Shown: in pieces, positions 1 through 13,975 of the stretch
How positions within the stretch are numbered: the first letter of the stretch is position 1
Layout of the letters: the number at the start of each line of letters is the position of its first letter
Source: Leptospira ellisii
GTDB taxonomy: Bacteria > Spirochaetota > Leptospiria > Leptospirales > Leptospiraceae
DNA length: 46,355 bases
Direction: 5' to 3'
NCBI RefSeq assembly: GCF_002811955.1
Contig: NZ_NPEF01000002.1
Location: 1-46,355, forward strand
Translations under genes and position numbers: made by a program
Notes under the pieces: model-generated
Told to the model about the DNA's origin: nothing
What the model saw: only the letters and a program-made list of their open reading frames with translations
Databases searched by the model: none

Positions 1-1530
<1,530 letters not shown>

Positions 1531-1548
1531 AGAGAACCCTCCGGATTT

Positions 1549-2595
<1,047 letters not shown>

Positions 2596-2601
2596 GGAAG
2601 A

Positions 2602-4434
2602 CTACTCCACGGTTACGGACTTGGCGAGGTTTCGAGGTTGATCCGGAGGACAACCCCTTGCGATCGCGGAATAATACGCGAGCAACTGTAAAGGAATCAC
2701 GTTTAGGATCGGACTCAATATCTCCGAACATTCCGGAATTTCGAAACAATAATCGGAAAGGGATTTCGCTTCCACGTCGCCTTCGGTGACGATCGAAATG
2801 ATGATTCCTTTTCTCGCTTTGATCTCCTGGATGTTGGAAACCATTTTGGTATAAATTTCGGATTTCGGAGCGATACAAACCACGGGAACCTCGTTCGTGA
2901 TCAAAGCGATCGGTCCGTGTTTGAATTCCCCGCCCGCATAACCCGACGCGTGAATGTAGGAAATCTCCTTCAACTTCAACGCGCCTTCCATGGCGACGGG
3001 ATGATTGTAGGTTCTTCCCAAAAACACGAAGTCCTTCGTGTTCGTAAAGTGCGAGGACATCTCCTCGATCTTGGACGCTTGCGCCAGAATCCTGTCTATC
3101 TTCGCGGGAAGAAGACGGATCTCTTCGATGAGGATTTTCTTTTCCTCTTCGCTGATCAGCCACTTGAGATTGGCCATATAGATCGAAAACAAAAGGAGAT
3201 TGAGGACTTGAGCGGTGAACGCCTTCGTGCTCGCCACTCCGATTTCCGGCCCCGCGTCGGTACGGATGTAGGAATCCGATTCCCTCGCGATCGTGGAATT
3301 TACGTTGTTCACCAGAGAGATGACTTTGATGAACTTCGCCTTCGCTTCGTGAATGGAAGCTAACGTATCCGCGGTTTCTCCCGATTGGGAAATCCCCATG
3401 ATGAGAGTATCGCCTTCGACGACGGGATTCCGGTAGCGGAATTCGGAGGAGGCTTCGGTGTCGGTCTGGATTTTAGCGAAGTTTTCGAGATAGTGTTTAC
3501 CTATCATTCCGGCGTAATAACTCGTACCCGCCGCCTGAATGATGATCCGATTGACCCGGGAAAGGACGTCCTTGTTGATTTTGATCTCCGGAAAAACGAT
3601 ATCACCGTTTTCTAATATTCTTTCCTGGATGATTTTACGGAAAATCCCCGCTTGTTCGTGGATCTCCTTGATCATGTAGTGCGGATAACCGCCCTTGTCG
3701 AGATCCTCCCAACGGAGTTCCTGTTTTTTGAAGACGGGATCCAATTCCTTACCGGAAAAATCGAACAGTTTGAATTCGTTTTGGGAGAAATAACCCCATT
3801 CTCCGGCGTTTACGTAATAAACCTCGTCGCAGTTTCGGGTCAAAGGGGAAATGTCGGAAGCGAGAAAGTATTCCCCCCTTCCTCTGCCGATCAGAAGCGG
3901 GGCTCCGTCCTGAGCGAAATAAACCCGATCCGGTTCGGTTTCAAAAACGGACGAAATCGCCCATTTTCCGTGGATCTTTCCGAAAAGTTCCAAAAACGCG
4001 TCCCGGTTGGATTTACCGCTCTTTTTACTTTCTTCCAAAAGATGAGGAAGCACTTCCGTGTCGGTTAAACTCTGAAAGACGTGTCCTTTTTTCTTAAGTT
4101 CGTTTTTGAGTTCCAGATAATTTTCGATGATTCCGTTATGCACCACGGCCACGGTGGAATTGGTGTCCGTATGCGGATGCGCGTTGATTTGATTGGGTTC
4201 TCCGTGAGTGGCCCAGCGTGTATGTCCGATTCCCACGTTGCCGGGAGCCGGAAATTCCCGAAGGTGGGCTTCCAGATCCTTGATTTTTCCTTTGGCTTTA
4301 CGAACCAGGATATCGCCTTGATCCAAAACCGCGATTCCTGCGGAATCGTATCCCCTGTATTCCAGGCAAATCAAACCGACTACGAGTACGGATTCCGCAT
4401 TTTTTCTACCGGCATAACCGACAATTCCACACAT
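2602..4434 (-). CDS. glmS: Glutamine--fructose-6-phosphate aminotransferase (isomerizing)
   Basis: Makes glucosamine-6-phosphate from fructose-6-phosphate and glutamine, the entry step to UDP-GlcNAc, in the cytoplasm. The 610-residue length matches the family (E. coli 609). The start at 4434 is chosen because it places the nucleophile Cys directly after Met (MCGIVGY), as class II amidotransferases require; a longer frame upstream exists but would bury it. GGAG sits 10 bases before this ATG. Visible: amidotransferase domain with HTRWATHGEP, then two SIS isomerase domains with SQSGETADTL, GVASTKAFTAQ and LKLKEISYIHA, and the C-terminal LAKSVTVE. glmM ends 1 base upstream, so translation is probably coupled. 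No glmS ribozyme-like region is possible, since the gene is internal to the operon. Confidence 0.97.
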   Translation of the reverse strand: MCGIVGYAGRKNAESVLVVGLICLEYRGYDSAGIAVLDQGDILVRKAKGKIKDLEAHLREFPAPGNVGIGHTRWATHGEPNQINAHPHTDTNSTVAVVHNGIIENYLELKNELKKKGHVFQSLTDTEVLPHLLEESKKSGKSNRDAFLELFGKIHGKWAISSVFETEPDRVYFAQDGAPLLIGRGRGEYFLASDISPLTRNCDEVYYVNAGEWGYFSQNEFKLFDFSGKELDPVFKKQELRWEDLDKGGYPHYMIKEIHEQAGIFRKIIQERILENGDIVFPEIKINKDVLSRVNRIIIQAAGTSYYAGMIGKHYLENFAKIQTDTEASSEFRYRNPVVEGDTLIMGISQSGETADTLASIHEAKAKFIKVISLVNNVNSTIARESDSYIRTDAGPEIGVASTKAFTAQVLNLLLFSIYMANLKWLISEEEKKILIEEIRLLPAKIDRILAQASKIEEMSSHFTNTKDFVFLGRTYNHPVAMEGALKLKEISYIHASGYAGGEFKHGPIALITNEVPVVCIAPKSEIYTKMVSNIQEIKARKGIIISIVTEGDVEAKSLSDYCFEIPECSEILSPILNVIPLQLLAYYSAIARGCPPDQPRNLAKSVTVE

Positions 4435-4435
4435 A

Positions 4436-5818
<1,383 letters not shown>

Positions 5819-5840
5819 GGTGTTGTTTTGGAAAAAAAAG

Positions 5841-5920
<80 letters not shown>

Positions 5921-5930
5921 GATTCCGTTC

Positions 5931-6224
<294 letters not shown>

Positions 6225-6351
6225 CAGTCTTTCCAGAGTTTCCGTACCCTCCGCCCTGTCAAATGAATTCTAGGAAAATTCCGTCCTTTCCCTCCTTCTT
6301 TTACCCTCTTTCGAAACGAATCCGGGACCCGTAGTTTTCGGAGGAAAACGT

Positions 6352-6656
6352 ATGAGACAGAATCGGTTCGACAGAATTTTTCTTACGGTTCCGGTGGAAC
6401 CTTCCTTTTTATTCCGGCTCCGGGAAGAGAACGTGAATCTTTCCGAACTCGCGGAATTGGGAATTCATCTTTTACGGCATTTCGAGAACGGGCGGAGTTG
6501 TTTTTTTACCTCCGAAACGGAAAGAATTTCCGCTTCTTTTTTCATTCAGGAAACTTCTTATTTACAAATCTGTAGTTATTGCTTACGTTGCTCTCGTCCA
6601 ATTTATTCCGTAATGGAAGAAGTTTTACAAAACGCATATCTGGAATCGTATCTATT

Positions 6657-6660
<4 letters not shown>
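6352..6660 (+). CDS. Hypothetical protein, first gene of an unknown three-gene cluster
   Basis: 102 residues, family not recognised. An excellent ribosome-binding site (GGAGG, 7 bases before the ATG) supports it as real. The sequence is soluble-looking, with a Leu/Glu-rich segment around 20-45 (FLFRLREENVNLSELAELG) and two close cysteines near 74-78 (CSYCLRC). The spaced C-x2-C-x2-C pattern could bind metal, but the evidence is thin. Its TGA overlaps the ATG of the next gene (ATGA at 6657-6660), implying translational coupling. Confidence 0.75.
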
Positions 6661-7769
<1,109 letters not shown>

Positions 7770-7781
7770 GAGAGATCTCCT

Positions 7782-8588
7782 ATGGAACCCTTACAAAGCA
7801 GCGAAATCAATTCCGTTCTCGAAAAACTCAGGGCGGAATATTCCGAAAACGCCAAAAAGAATCCGAAACTCTTCGACCTAAAGGCCTTCGAATCCAGACT
7901 CATGATGGTCCTTCAGCAAAAGGGAAGTTTGACCAATTTTCTCAAGGAAGAAATCAAATTCCTGGATACGCTCAAGGCCAAACATAAGGAGTTGGAGGAC
8001 AAAAAGCAGGCCGCTAAAGGGGATACGATCAACAAAATCTTGGAAGAACAGGAAGCTAGACTCAAAAAATATCAGCGAATCGATTTTCATCCTCTTGCAA
8101 AACCGGAGATACGTTATTTTTACGGAGCCATACTCTCCTTCGCGGAAACGGAACTTCCCGCACTGATCCACGTATTCAAGGGAACGCCGGAATATTCGGC
8201 GTTCAAAGATACGGTTCCGATCATCGAAAGGATGGGAATCAGCCGCAGAGGAATGCCTTCGATCCGGATCAACGAACACGTCAAAGCCCTTTTGGATGCG
8301 AACGGAAATCAGAGCGCGATGGAAAAGGACGGACAAGCCGTCCTAAAAGAGGTTTGTATCGCTCTTAAGGGAATCATCGTTTCCGTAAGGGAATGTATGG
8401 AGAAGAACAGGGTTTCGCAGACCCTTTCCGTGAAACTCGACGAAAGGGAATTTCCGAAAGCCGTCGAATCGTATCAGAATCTCGTCTTCGGAGTAGCTCT
8501 GGAAAAGATCGTACTCCGCTCCGAAACGATCATACGCGACTTCAGAATGGCGGAAATCACCGGATTAAGCCAAAGCGGATCGCAATAG
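7782..8588 (+). CDS. Hypothetical helical protein, third gene of the cluster
   Basis: 268 residues, not recognised. TAGGAGAG 7-8 bases before the ATG is a good ribosome-binding site. The protein is almost entirely predicted helical, with a charged coiled-coil-like segment at about 60-100 (LKAKHKELEDKKQAAKG..ILEEQEARLKKYQ). No catalytic motif, signal peptide or membrane segment is visible. It ends 27 bases before the stop of the convergent acyltransferase gene. Co-transcription with the two genes upstream is clear from spacing; function is unknown. Confidence 0.8.
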   Translation: MEPLQSSEINSVLEKLRAEYSENAKKNPKLFDLKAFESRLMMVLQQKGSLTNFLKEEIKFLDTLKAKHKELEDKKQAAKGDTINKILEEQEARLKKYQRIDFHPLAKPEIRYFYGAILSFAETELPALIHVFKGTPEYSAFKDTVPIIERMGISRRGMPSIRINEHVKALLDANGNQSAMEKDGQAVLKEVCIALKGIIVSVRECMEKNRVSQTLSVKLDEREFPKAVESYQNLVFGVALEKIVLRSETIIRDFRMAEITGLSQSGSQ

Positions 8589-8615
8589 ATCAGAAAAACA
8601 ATATATTCTAATTTT

Positions 8616-9278
8616 CTAAGGTTCCCAAACCACGTCCGACTTGATCTTCTTGGCGGGATTTCCGGCGTAAACGCTTCGTTCGTGTTCCAATTTCGCGGCG
8701 ACCGTGGAACCGGCTCCGATGATCGCCCCGTCGGGAACGGACGAACCTTTTAGGATCGTACTTCTGCAGCCGACCCATACGCGGTCTCCGAAAACGATCG
8801 GTTGAGGGGAATTCACGATTTCCCCGAGTTCGTTTTTGATCTTATGGATGTCGTCGTCCATCACCAGGATTTCCCAGGAAAGAAGACAATCGTCTCCGAA
8901 TTCCACCCGGTTGGATACGAAAACGGAGGTCTCCGCGGAGATTCCGAAGTTTTTTCCGAAACGCAAAACCCCGCCCGCACCCACGACGATTTTCGATCCG
9001 TGTCCTATATGGGCTTTTCCGCGAAATATTACGGTTCCATAAACTTCCCAGACGGTTCTGGAGACGTCCCGATCGAATAAGCCGATATTCCCGAATCCGA
9101 TCTGAACCAGACCGGTTTTTATCGGACATTCGAATATTATGTTTCCTGAAAGTTTACGGAGTTTCGTCTTGCCGGAAACCAACACGGGGAGACGAAAAGC
9201 CTGTTTCCACGGCAAATATCTGAAATTAAAATAAAGTGTGTTGAAATTGATTCTTCTTAAAAGACCGAAAACCCTCAT
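8616..9278 (-). CDS. Hexapeptide-repeat (left-handed beta-helix) acyltransferase
   Basis: 220 residues, maltose/galactoside O-acetyltransferase-like. It carries hexapeptide repeats from about 75 (IGHGSKIVVGAGGVLRFG) and the late block PIVFGDRVWVGCRSTILKGSSVPDGAIIGAGSTV typical of sugar acetyltransferases, ending YAGNPAKKIK. The expected catalytic His is present in the segment VMDDDIHKI. It likely O-acetylates a surface sugar such as LPS. It lies 15 bases after the PiT-like permease gene on the same strand. The acceptor cannot be inferred. Confidence 0.88.
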   Translation of the reverse strand: MRVFGLLRRINFNTLYFNFRYLPWKQAFRLPVLVSGKTKLRKLSGNIIFECPIKTGLVQIGFGNIGLFDRDVSRTVWEVYGTVIFRGKAHIGHGSKIVVGAGGVLRFGKNFGISAETSVFVSNRVEFGDDCLLSWEILVMDDDIHKIKNELGEIVNSPQPIVFGDRVWVGCRSTILKGSSVPDGAIIGAGSTVAAKLEHERSVYAGNPAKKIKSDVVWEP

Positions 9279-9293
9279 CGCAAGACCCGGATC

Positions 9294-10385
9294 TTATCTC
9301 ATAAACTCGGAAACGTTTTCCGGATAAATCTGAGAGGCTAAGATAAAGACGAAAATACTCACCGCGATTCCGATGGAAGCGAGCAAAACGTCCTTCCCTA
9401 CCTTACGGAACGTCTCCAAATACGGCAAATCCCGATACGTCATAAAATTGAGGATGATTTCGCGTCCGGCCAACATTCCCAAAAACACCCAAGTCGTGGA
9501 CATGGGCATCTTGCTCCATTGATGAAATACGATGAGGATCGTTCCGTAAACTAGATCCACGATCGTAGCGGCCTTGGACCACTGTATGTCCGATTTTTCG
9601 GTTACGATTTCCTGAATGGTTCCTCCGTTCGTATAAAGTATGATTCCCAGGGCGAGAACGAGCATGCCCACGGCGAGAACGAATTCCAAAGCGGATAATT
9701 GTCTCGGAAGATAAACCACTATATTGGCCGCATCTTGACGAAGCCAGGCGATCCAGAGATAAATCGTGGAAATCCATTGAAAGAACGCCCAACGTTTTTC
9801 GCTTCTCGGATCGGGAACGTGATCTTCCGTGTATTCTTTCGGATCAAGTTTTACGAGAATTCCCCAAACCAAAATCGCGACCCCGAAGGCGATCCCGTAA
9901 CCGAAGAAGGATTTCGTAAGCATCTTTTCGATGTTGCTTCCGCCGAAAAGACCGAGGATCAAGAACGTAGTGGAGATGGGCGATTTTAAACGTGTGATCA
10001 CCACCAAAATCAGCGGAGCCAAAAGTTGGATCAGATTGAATTCCCGCACTTCCGGAAAACTCTCCAGACGTCCGAAATGAACCTGGGAATCTCCGGTCAA
10101 CCAAGCGAAAAGAAAGACGAGAACGATCGCTCCCCCCAAAACGGCCACCTTGGGAATCCAGTGAACCGTCTTCTTACTTTCGATGAACGTTCCCACGGTT
10201 TGCACCGCGTCGTTGCCCGCAACCGAAAACGCGCTGATCAAAAACGCGAACCAGCCCAGATAATAGGAAGGGGAACCTAGTTTGTAGGCTACCACCATAA
10301 GGATTCCCGCTAATACGACCAAAGAATAAAATCGTATCTGATCCCGAACGCTGGGATGCTGGAAATCTATCTCGTTTTGTTTCAT
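9294..10385 (-). CDS. PiT-family (PHO4-like) inorganic phosphate permease, divergent
   Basis: 363-residue polytopic membrane protein with about ten hydrophobic segments. PiT hallmarks are present in both halves in divergent form: SVAGNDAVQTVGTF near residue 57 and, in the second half, TNGGT and PMSTTWVFLGMLAGRE. The N-half also has SPISTTFLILGLFGG. The inverted-repeat architecture therefore fits an ion-coupled phosphate (or sulfate) symporter. Immediately before the start codon the mRNA can form a hairpin, and no Shine-Dalgarno is evident. The hexapeptide acyltransferase follows after 15 bases. The substrate is an inference from family membership. Confidence 0.85.
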   Translation of the reverse strand: MKQNEIDFQHPSVRDQIRFYSLVVLAGILMVVAYKLGSPSYYLGWFAFLISAFSVAGNDAVQTVGTFIESKKTVHWIPKVAVLGGAIVLVFLFAWLTGDSQVHFGRLESFPEVREFNLIQLLAPLILVVITRLKSPISTTFLILGLFGGSNIEKMLTKSFFGYGIAFGVAILVWGILVKLDPKEYTEDHVPDPRSEKRWAFFQWISTIYLWIAWLRQDAANIVVYLPRQLSALEFVLAVGMLVLALGIILYTNGGTIQEIVTEKSDIQWSKAATIVDLVYGTILIVFHQWSKMPMSTTWVFLGMLAGREIILNFMTYRDLPYLETFRKVGKDVLLASIGIAVSIFVFILASQIYPENVSEFMR

Positions 10386-10392
10386 CGGAGAG

Positions 10393-10424
10393 AGTATCTT
10401 TCGGCGAACGCCTAAAAAGATACT
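10393..10424 (-). promoter_or_regulatory. Hairpin in the leader of the PiT-like gene
   Basis: On the minus strand AGTATCTT (10424-10417) pairs with AAGATACT (10400-10393), and inside it GGCG pairs with CGCC, giving a two-part stem ending 7 bases before the ATG. No T-run follows, so it is not a standard terminator. It sits where a ribosome would bind and could modulate translation. It might alternatively be a remnant transcription stop for the upstream acyltransferase gene. Confidence 0.45.
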
Positions 10425-10476
10425 ATTAAATCGCCGGAACTCCCGTCAAGGGCCTTCCGACGATTCCAAGGCGGGT

Positions 10477-11289
10477 TTAATCCAGAAAACGTTTTCCGTA
10501 TTTGGATTCGATGTCGCGGATATCGAAGAGAATAAAGAAATCGATGGTTTTAAAAACCTGATCCCAAGCCGGAATTCCGCAAATCTGAGAACCTGCGCGA
10601 ATATAACCTTTGATCAAAGCCGGAATTCTTTTCTGAACGACTTTCATATCTTCCACGACGTAGTCGGGGTCGAAACCGGGAACTTCGAAACCGGGAAGGG
10701 GAACTACGTCGAATTCCTTTCCCGCCAGCACGTTTTTGTCCTTTAGAAAAGCGTAAACTTCGTTGGCGGATTGAGTGTCGGTCTGATGGATCGAACCGCA
10801 TCCGAAAAGGTATCTAACGTTGTGCTTCTGCATATACATTCCCAAACCGGCCCAGAGCATGGAGATCACGGAACCGTCTCTGTAGTCGGGATGAACGCAG
10901 CTTCTTCCGATCTCAGCTGTTTCCGCTTCCAGATCGTAGATTTTGGTGATGTTGAATTCGTTATCGGAATAAAAACCGATGTTTTGTTTTGCGACGGATC
11001 TACGCAGGATTCGATACGTACCTACGATCTTGTCGTCCTGATTTTTATCGACCACGATCAGGTGATCGCAAAAGAGGTCGTATTCGTCCCTGTCCTTGCG
11101 CGTCGCCGCGGATTGGGGAAGACCTTCTCCCAATTCCAAATTGAACACATCGTAACGAAGAGCGAGAGTTCTTTCGATTTCCAATTGGTTTTCGGCGATG
11201 CGAACCTCTAGTTTTCTTTCCGTTTTCAGCTTGTTATCTACGAAACCTGTTCCCATAGAGTTATCCTTCGGTTTTAGATTGTCCTCCAT
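10477..11289 (-). CDS. GNAT-fold N-acyltransferase, OlsB/hemolysin-like (ornithine lipid type)
   Basis: 270 residues. The wording [44 protein letters not shown] and [29 protein letters not shown] is that of the Acetyltransf_5 group, which includes OlsB (adds 3-hydroxyacyl from ACP to ornithine, first step of ornithine lipids) and acyl-homoserine-lactone-synthase-like folds. The start at 11289 lacks a strong ribosome-binding site; the internal ATG at 11256 has AAGGA 7 bases upstream and may be the true start. No olsA-like partner is adjacent, so the product (ornithine lipid or another N-acyl compound) is an inference. Confidence 0.82.
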   Translation of the reverse strand: MEDNLKPKDNSMGTGFVDNKLKTERKLEVRIAENQLEIERTLALRYDVFNLELGEGLPQSAATRKDRDEYDLFCDHLIVVDKNQDDKIVGTYRILRRSVAKQNIGFYSDNEFNITKIYDLEAETAEIGRSCVHPDYRDGSVISMLWAGLGMYMQKHNVRYLFGCGSIHQTDTQSANEVYAFLKDKNVLAGKEFDVVPLPGFEVPGFDPDYVVEDMKVVQKRIPALIKGYIRAGSQICGIPAWDQVFKTIDFFILFDIRDIESKYGKRFLD

Positions 11290-11431
11290 CTTATTCGTTC
11301 CCGTTACGGACAGATTACATAGGAAATAAATTCCGGTGACTCTACGAAGGAAAAAACGTCCGTCTTCAAGGCGAAAAAAGGGTAAAAAGAAAGGATTTAA
11401 AAGTAAATTCTAATATTTACTTCGCTTTCGG

Positions 11432-11455
11432 AAAAAAAGCGGAGGTTTCCGCTGG
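11432..11455 (-). terminator. Rho-independent terminator after the PilZ gene
   Basis: On the minus strand AGCGGA-AACC-TCCGCT (11453-11438) forms a 6-bp GC-rich stem with a 4-base loop, directly followed by seven T. It stands about 40 bases after the PilZ stop codon and would end that transcript before the OlsB-like gene. Confidence 0.8.
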
Positions 11456-11491
11456 AAAAAAGAAATTTCCGATGAAAGGACGACGGATCGA

Positions 11492-11836
11492 TCAGGAAGC
11501 CATCTGCATCCGCGATTGGATGTAAGACTCGATCAGATATTTCGCCTTGGGTTCCAAGGATCCGAATTCCACACCGAACAAGGACGCTTCCGGCGCGGAG
11601 ATTTTACGTTTTACTTTGCCGGAAAGTTTGATCGGGTTTCTCCCGGGTAAGGTCAAAATCATTTGAATGGGGGAATTGAGATCGCAACCTTCGAACAGAT
11701 GGGGAACTTCCACGGCGACTCCGCCGATACTGATGTCTTTCGCGTTCAGGATATCTATAAAATTAACGCCCATCAATTGAATTTCGATGACTTCATTGCG
11801 CGCAGGCACGACTCTCGGAAATTTTCTCTGCTCCAT
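11492..11836 (-). CDS. PilZ-domain c-di-GMP receptor protein
   Basis: 114 residues made of a single PilZ domain. The two c-di-GMP-binding motifs are visible: RKFPR (R4-x3-R8) and DISIGG (D34-x-S36-x2-G39). C-terminal FGVEFGSLEPKAKYLIESYIQ is typical of the domain end. Such stand-alone PilZ proteins act as c-di-GMP sensors that bind a partner. A GAF-GGDEF diguanylate cyclase is encoded about 22 kb away in this window. The gene has its own terminator downstream and an AT-rich leader upstream, so it is probably monocistronic. Confidence 0.92.
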   Translation of the reverse strand: MEQRKFPRVVPARNEVIEIQLMGVNFIDILNAKDISIGGVAVEVPHLFEGCDLNSPIQMILTLPGRNPIKLSGKVKRKISAPEASLFGVEFGSLEPKAKYLIESYIQSRMQMAS

Positions 11837-11978
11837 GTGATTTCCACCTTTACGTAGAATTCGACGAACTCAGATTTTGAAATCAACAGCGGGAAAAAAC
11901 AAGTTCTTTTTAGAGCTTTTTATAAAACAATACTGCCTCTTTTACCGAAGAGATGTTCGAAATTCCTACGTACAACGG

Positions 11979-11999
11979 GTTAGTGTGGGAGCTCCTAAC
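11979..11999. repeat. Intergenic palindromic element with GGAGCTCC core
   Basis: GTTAG (11979-11983) and CTAAC (11995-11999) are inverted around a GGGAGCTCC core, within the spacer between an unknown gene and the PilZ gene. The GGAGCTCC core recurs in spacers at 33201-33208 and 34960-34967. Short dispersed palindromes of the GTGGGAGCTCC type are, as I recall, common between Leptospira genes; this is recollection, not a search. Confidence 0.45.
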
Positions 12000-12040
12000 G
12001 CAAATTTCGGAGGTAAAACGCGCCTGAGGGGACGAAAAAG

Positions 12041-12838
12041 TCAGGACTCGACAAGACTGAGCTTCATCGAATCCAATAGTTTATTCACTTTTTTATCGAA
12101 CTTCTTATTGAACACGAACGGTTGAAGCGTCTTTTCCAGAAACAGGATCATCTCGACCGCCTTCCATTGTATTACGTTTTTATTATCTTTAATTCTTCCG
12201 GAATGAAGATACGTGGAAATTCCGCGGATCGACTCGCTCTTAAAGTCCCTCAACAAAGCGGTAAACAAGGCTTGGGCTTCCGGCGTTAGAAAATGGAACT
12301 TCTTGGAAAATAAAACCGCGTCGTGAAAGTATTCGGGACGAATGACCGCTCCGTTCAAACGAAGCGATAAGATCAGAAATCCTATAAAATCCGAAATCTG
12401 GTGAAAAACCCCGAGCCCCGGAACGTCCTGCCCGGGATAAAGACGGCTTTTATCCATGGATTGCGATTTCGGATGACGTGTCTGCAGCCAATTGATGATG
12501 AGATATTTTTCCTTAAAAAAGTAGTCGTTGATCTCCAATCTGTATTCTTGAACGCTTAAACGAAGATGAAGAAGAATTTCCTTTTCCGAAGTCAGAACCA
12601 GTCTTTGAAAATCCTGACCCATTCCGGAAATTTCAAGATGAATGTTTTGATATCCCTTTTTTACGATCTCGGGAAGAATCCCCGTTATTTCCAAAAGTTC
12701 TAAAATACTTTCCTTAGAGAGGGAATTAAAAAGAACTCCTTCCTGAAACGAAATGGAAGGATCGTCCACCGCGGCGGACAAAAACTCATCGTAAACGAAA
12801 TCGAAAAATCTTGGATTATTATAACTCGACTTGGACAT
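12041..12838 (-). CDS. Hypothetical protein
   Basis: 265 residues from the ATG at 12838 (MSKSSYNNPRFFDF); an in-frame start 36 bases upstream (12874) would add an unremarkable extension. Family not recognised. It appears cytoplasmic, with no signal peptide or membrane segment, mixed alpha/beta with an acidic N-terminus and a Lys-rich C-terminus (FNKKFDKKVNKLLDSM). No catalytic signature is evident. Both flanks are spacers of 200 to 250 bases, so it is probably transcribed alone or as the end of the aldo/keto reductase-hydrolase unit. Confidence 0.75.
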   Translation of the reverse strand: MSKSSYNNPRFFDFVYDEFLSAAVDDPSISFQEGVLFNSLSKESILELLEITGILPEIVKKGYQNIHLEISGMGQDFQRLVLTSEKEILLHLRLSVQEYRLEINDYFFKEKYLIINWLQTRHPKSQSMDKSRLYPGQDVPGLGVFHQISDFIGFLILSLRLNGAVIRPEYFHDAVLFSKKFHFLTPEAQALFTALLRDFKSESIRGISTYLHSGRIKDNKNVIQWKAVEMILFLEKTLQPFVFNKKFDKKVNKLLDSMKLSLVES

Positions 12839-13087
12839 GGAAGAAAAATCGGAAACGCCGACCTGCGGCCGCATTTTTCCGCAATTCCATCATGATCTTG
12901 AAGTACCCGTTTTTTTCAAGGACAATCCCCGGTTTAGGATGGAGCGGATTTACGGGGAAAAACCGAAGACGAATATTCCTTCTTTCGATCCCTTACTTTC
13001 GAAACAAATCGACGATCAGAAATCGGGTCGAAAAAAAGGAAAGTTCCGCTCTTATTCGCATGAAAATAAATTTTTGACAAACCTTTT

Positions 13088-13939
13088 TCAAAAAATCGCC
13101 TTCAAAACGTCCGAGGGGGATTCCACCTGAGGATAATGACCGATCCCGTTCAATTCGACGATGTCCGCATTCGGTGCGAGTTCCCTGTAACGCGCGACGA
13201 GATGAGCGCCGCTCACAGGATCCGCGACTCCGTTTATCATCTTGATCGGAATCGGAGAATTCAACAAGGCGCCCACCCAACGTTCTCTATTCGTTTTTCT
13301 TTCGGCGATGTATCGGATCAAACGATGGGAAATTTTGGTTCCTCCGTCCGAAGAAACCAAATTCCAAAAATCCTCGAGTTCCGCGGAAGTCGGTTTCGTG
13401 TTTTCTCCGAATACCGCCGAAAAACTTTTTTGAAACGAACCCCGACTGATCAAACGGGAAAGAATCCATCCCAAAGGGCTATGCAATAATTTCTGAATCA
13501 ATCTCGGACGATGGGATTCCGGAAAAACTCCTCCGTTGAGGAGGATCATCTTTTTGATCTTAAATCCGGAAAGCCCCGCTTTTTCGCGGTCTATAAAACG
13601 GGCCAGCAGCTCTTGCGCCACTGTGTCCCCCAGATCGTGGGCCAATACCGAACCTTCCTCGATTCCTAATTCGTTTAACAATTTCTCGATAATGTCCGCC
13701 TGAAGAAAAATACTATAATCGATCGAAGGTTTGGACGAAAATCCGAATCCGAGCATATCGGACGCGATCAGTCTGTATCGTCGAGCCAAAGGTTCCCAAA
13801 TTTTTTCCCAATCCCAGGAGGCGGTCGGAAATCCGTGGATCAAAACGAGAGGATCCCCTTTTCCGTCCTCTTTATAAAATATTCTCCAATCCTGATATCG
13901 CAGATATTCGCCGGATTTTTTCCATTCTTCAAGTTTCAT
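13088..13939 (-). CDS. Alpha/beta hydrolase (MEST / haloalkane dehalogenase-epoxide hydrolase group)
   Basis: 283 residues from the ATG at 13939; a TTG 9 bases upstream is the alternative start and neither has a clear ribosome-binding site. Visible: oxyanion segment LVLIHGFPTASWDW, nucleophile elbow LAHDLGDTVAQEL in which an Asp replaces the usual Ser, and the late catalytic His in GIGHYPQVESP. Asp-nucleophile elbows of this wording are found in the MEST/epoxide hydrolase/haloalkane dehalogenase branch, so ester or epoxide hydrolysis is possible. The aldo/keto reductase lies 36 bases upstream on the same strand and may be co-transcribed. Confidence 0.85.
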   Translation of the reverse strand: MKLEEWKKSGEYLRYQDWRIFYKEDGKGDPLVLIHGFPTASWDWEKIWEPLARRYRLIASDMLGFGFSSKPSIDYSIFLQADIIEKLLNELGIEEGSVLAHDLGDTVAQELLARFIDREKAGLSGFKIKKMILLNGGVFPESHRPRLIQKLLHSPLGWILSRLISRGSFQKSFSAVFGENTKPTSAELEDFWNLVSSDGGTKISHRLIRYIAERKTNRERWVGALLNSPIPIKMINGVADPVSGAHLVARYRELAPNADIVELNGIGHYPQVESPSDVLKAIF

Positions 13940-13975
13940 ATTCGCCAACTAATGATTGTTATATTCGGAAAAATG

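Noticed and set aside
6234..6262. TTGACA-based promoter upstream of rpsT
   Set aside because: The -35 hexamer is perfect but no -10-like sequence lies 15-19 bases away; not annotated as a promoter.
11877..12125. 82-codon plus-strand ORF
   Set aside because: Overlaps a palindromic spacer and the end of an unknown gene; no good ribosome-binding site and low-complexity translation typical of chance ORFs.
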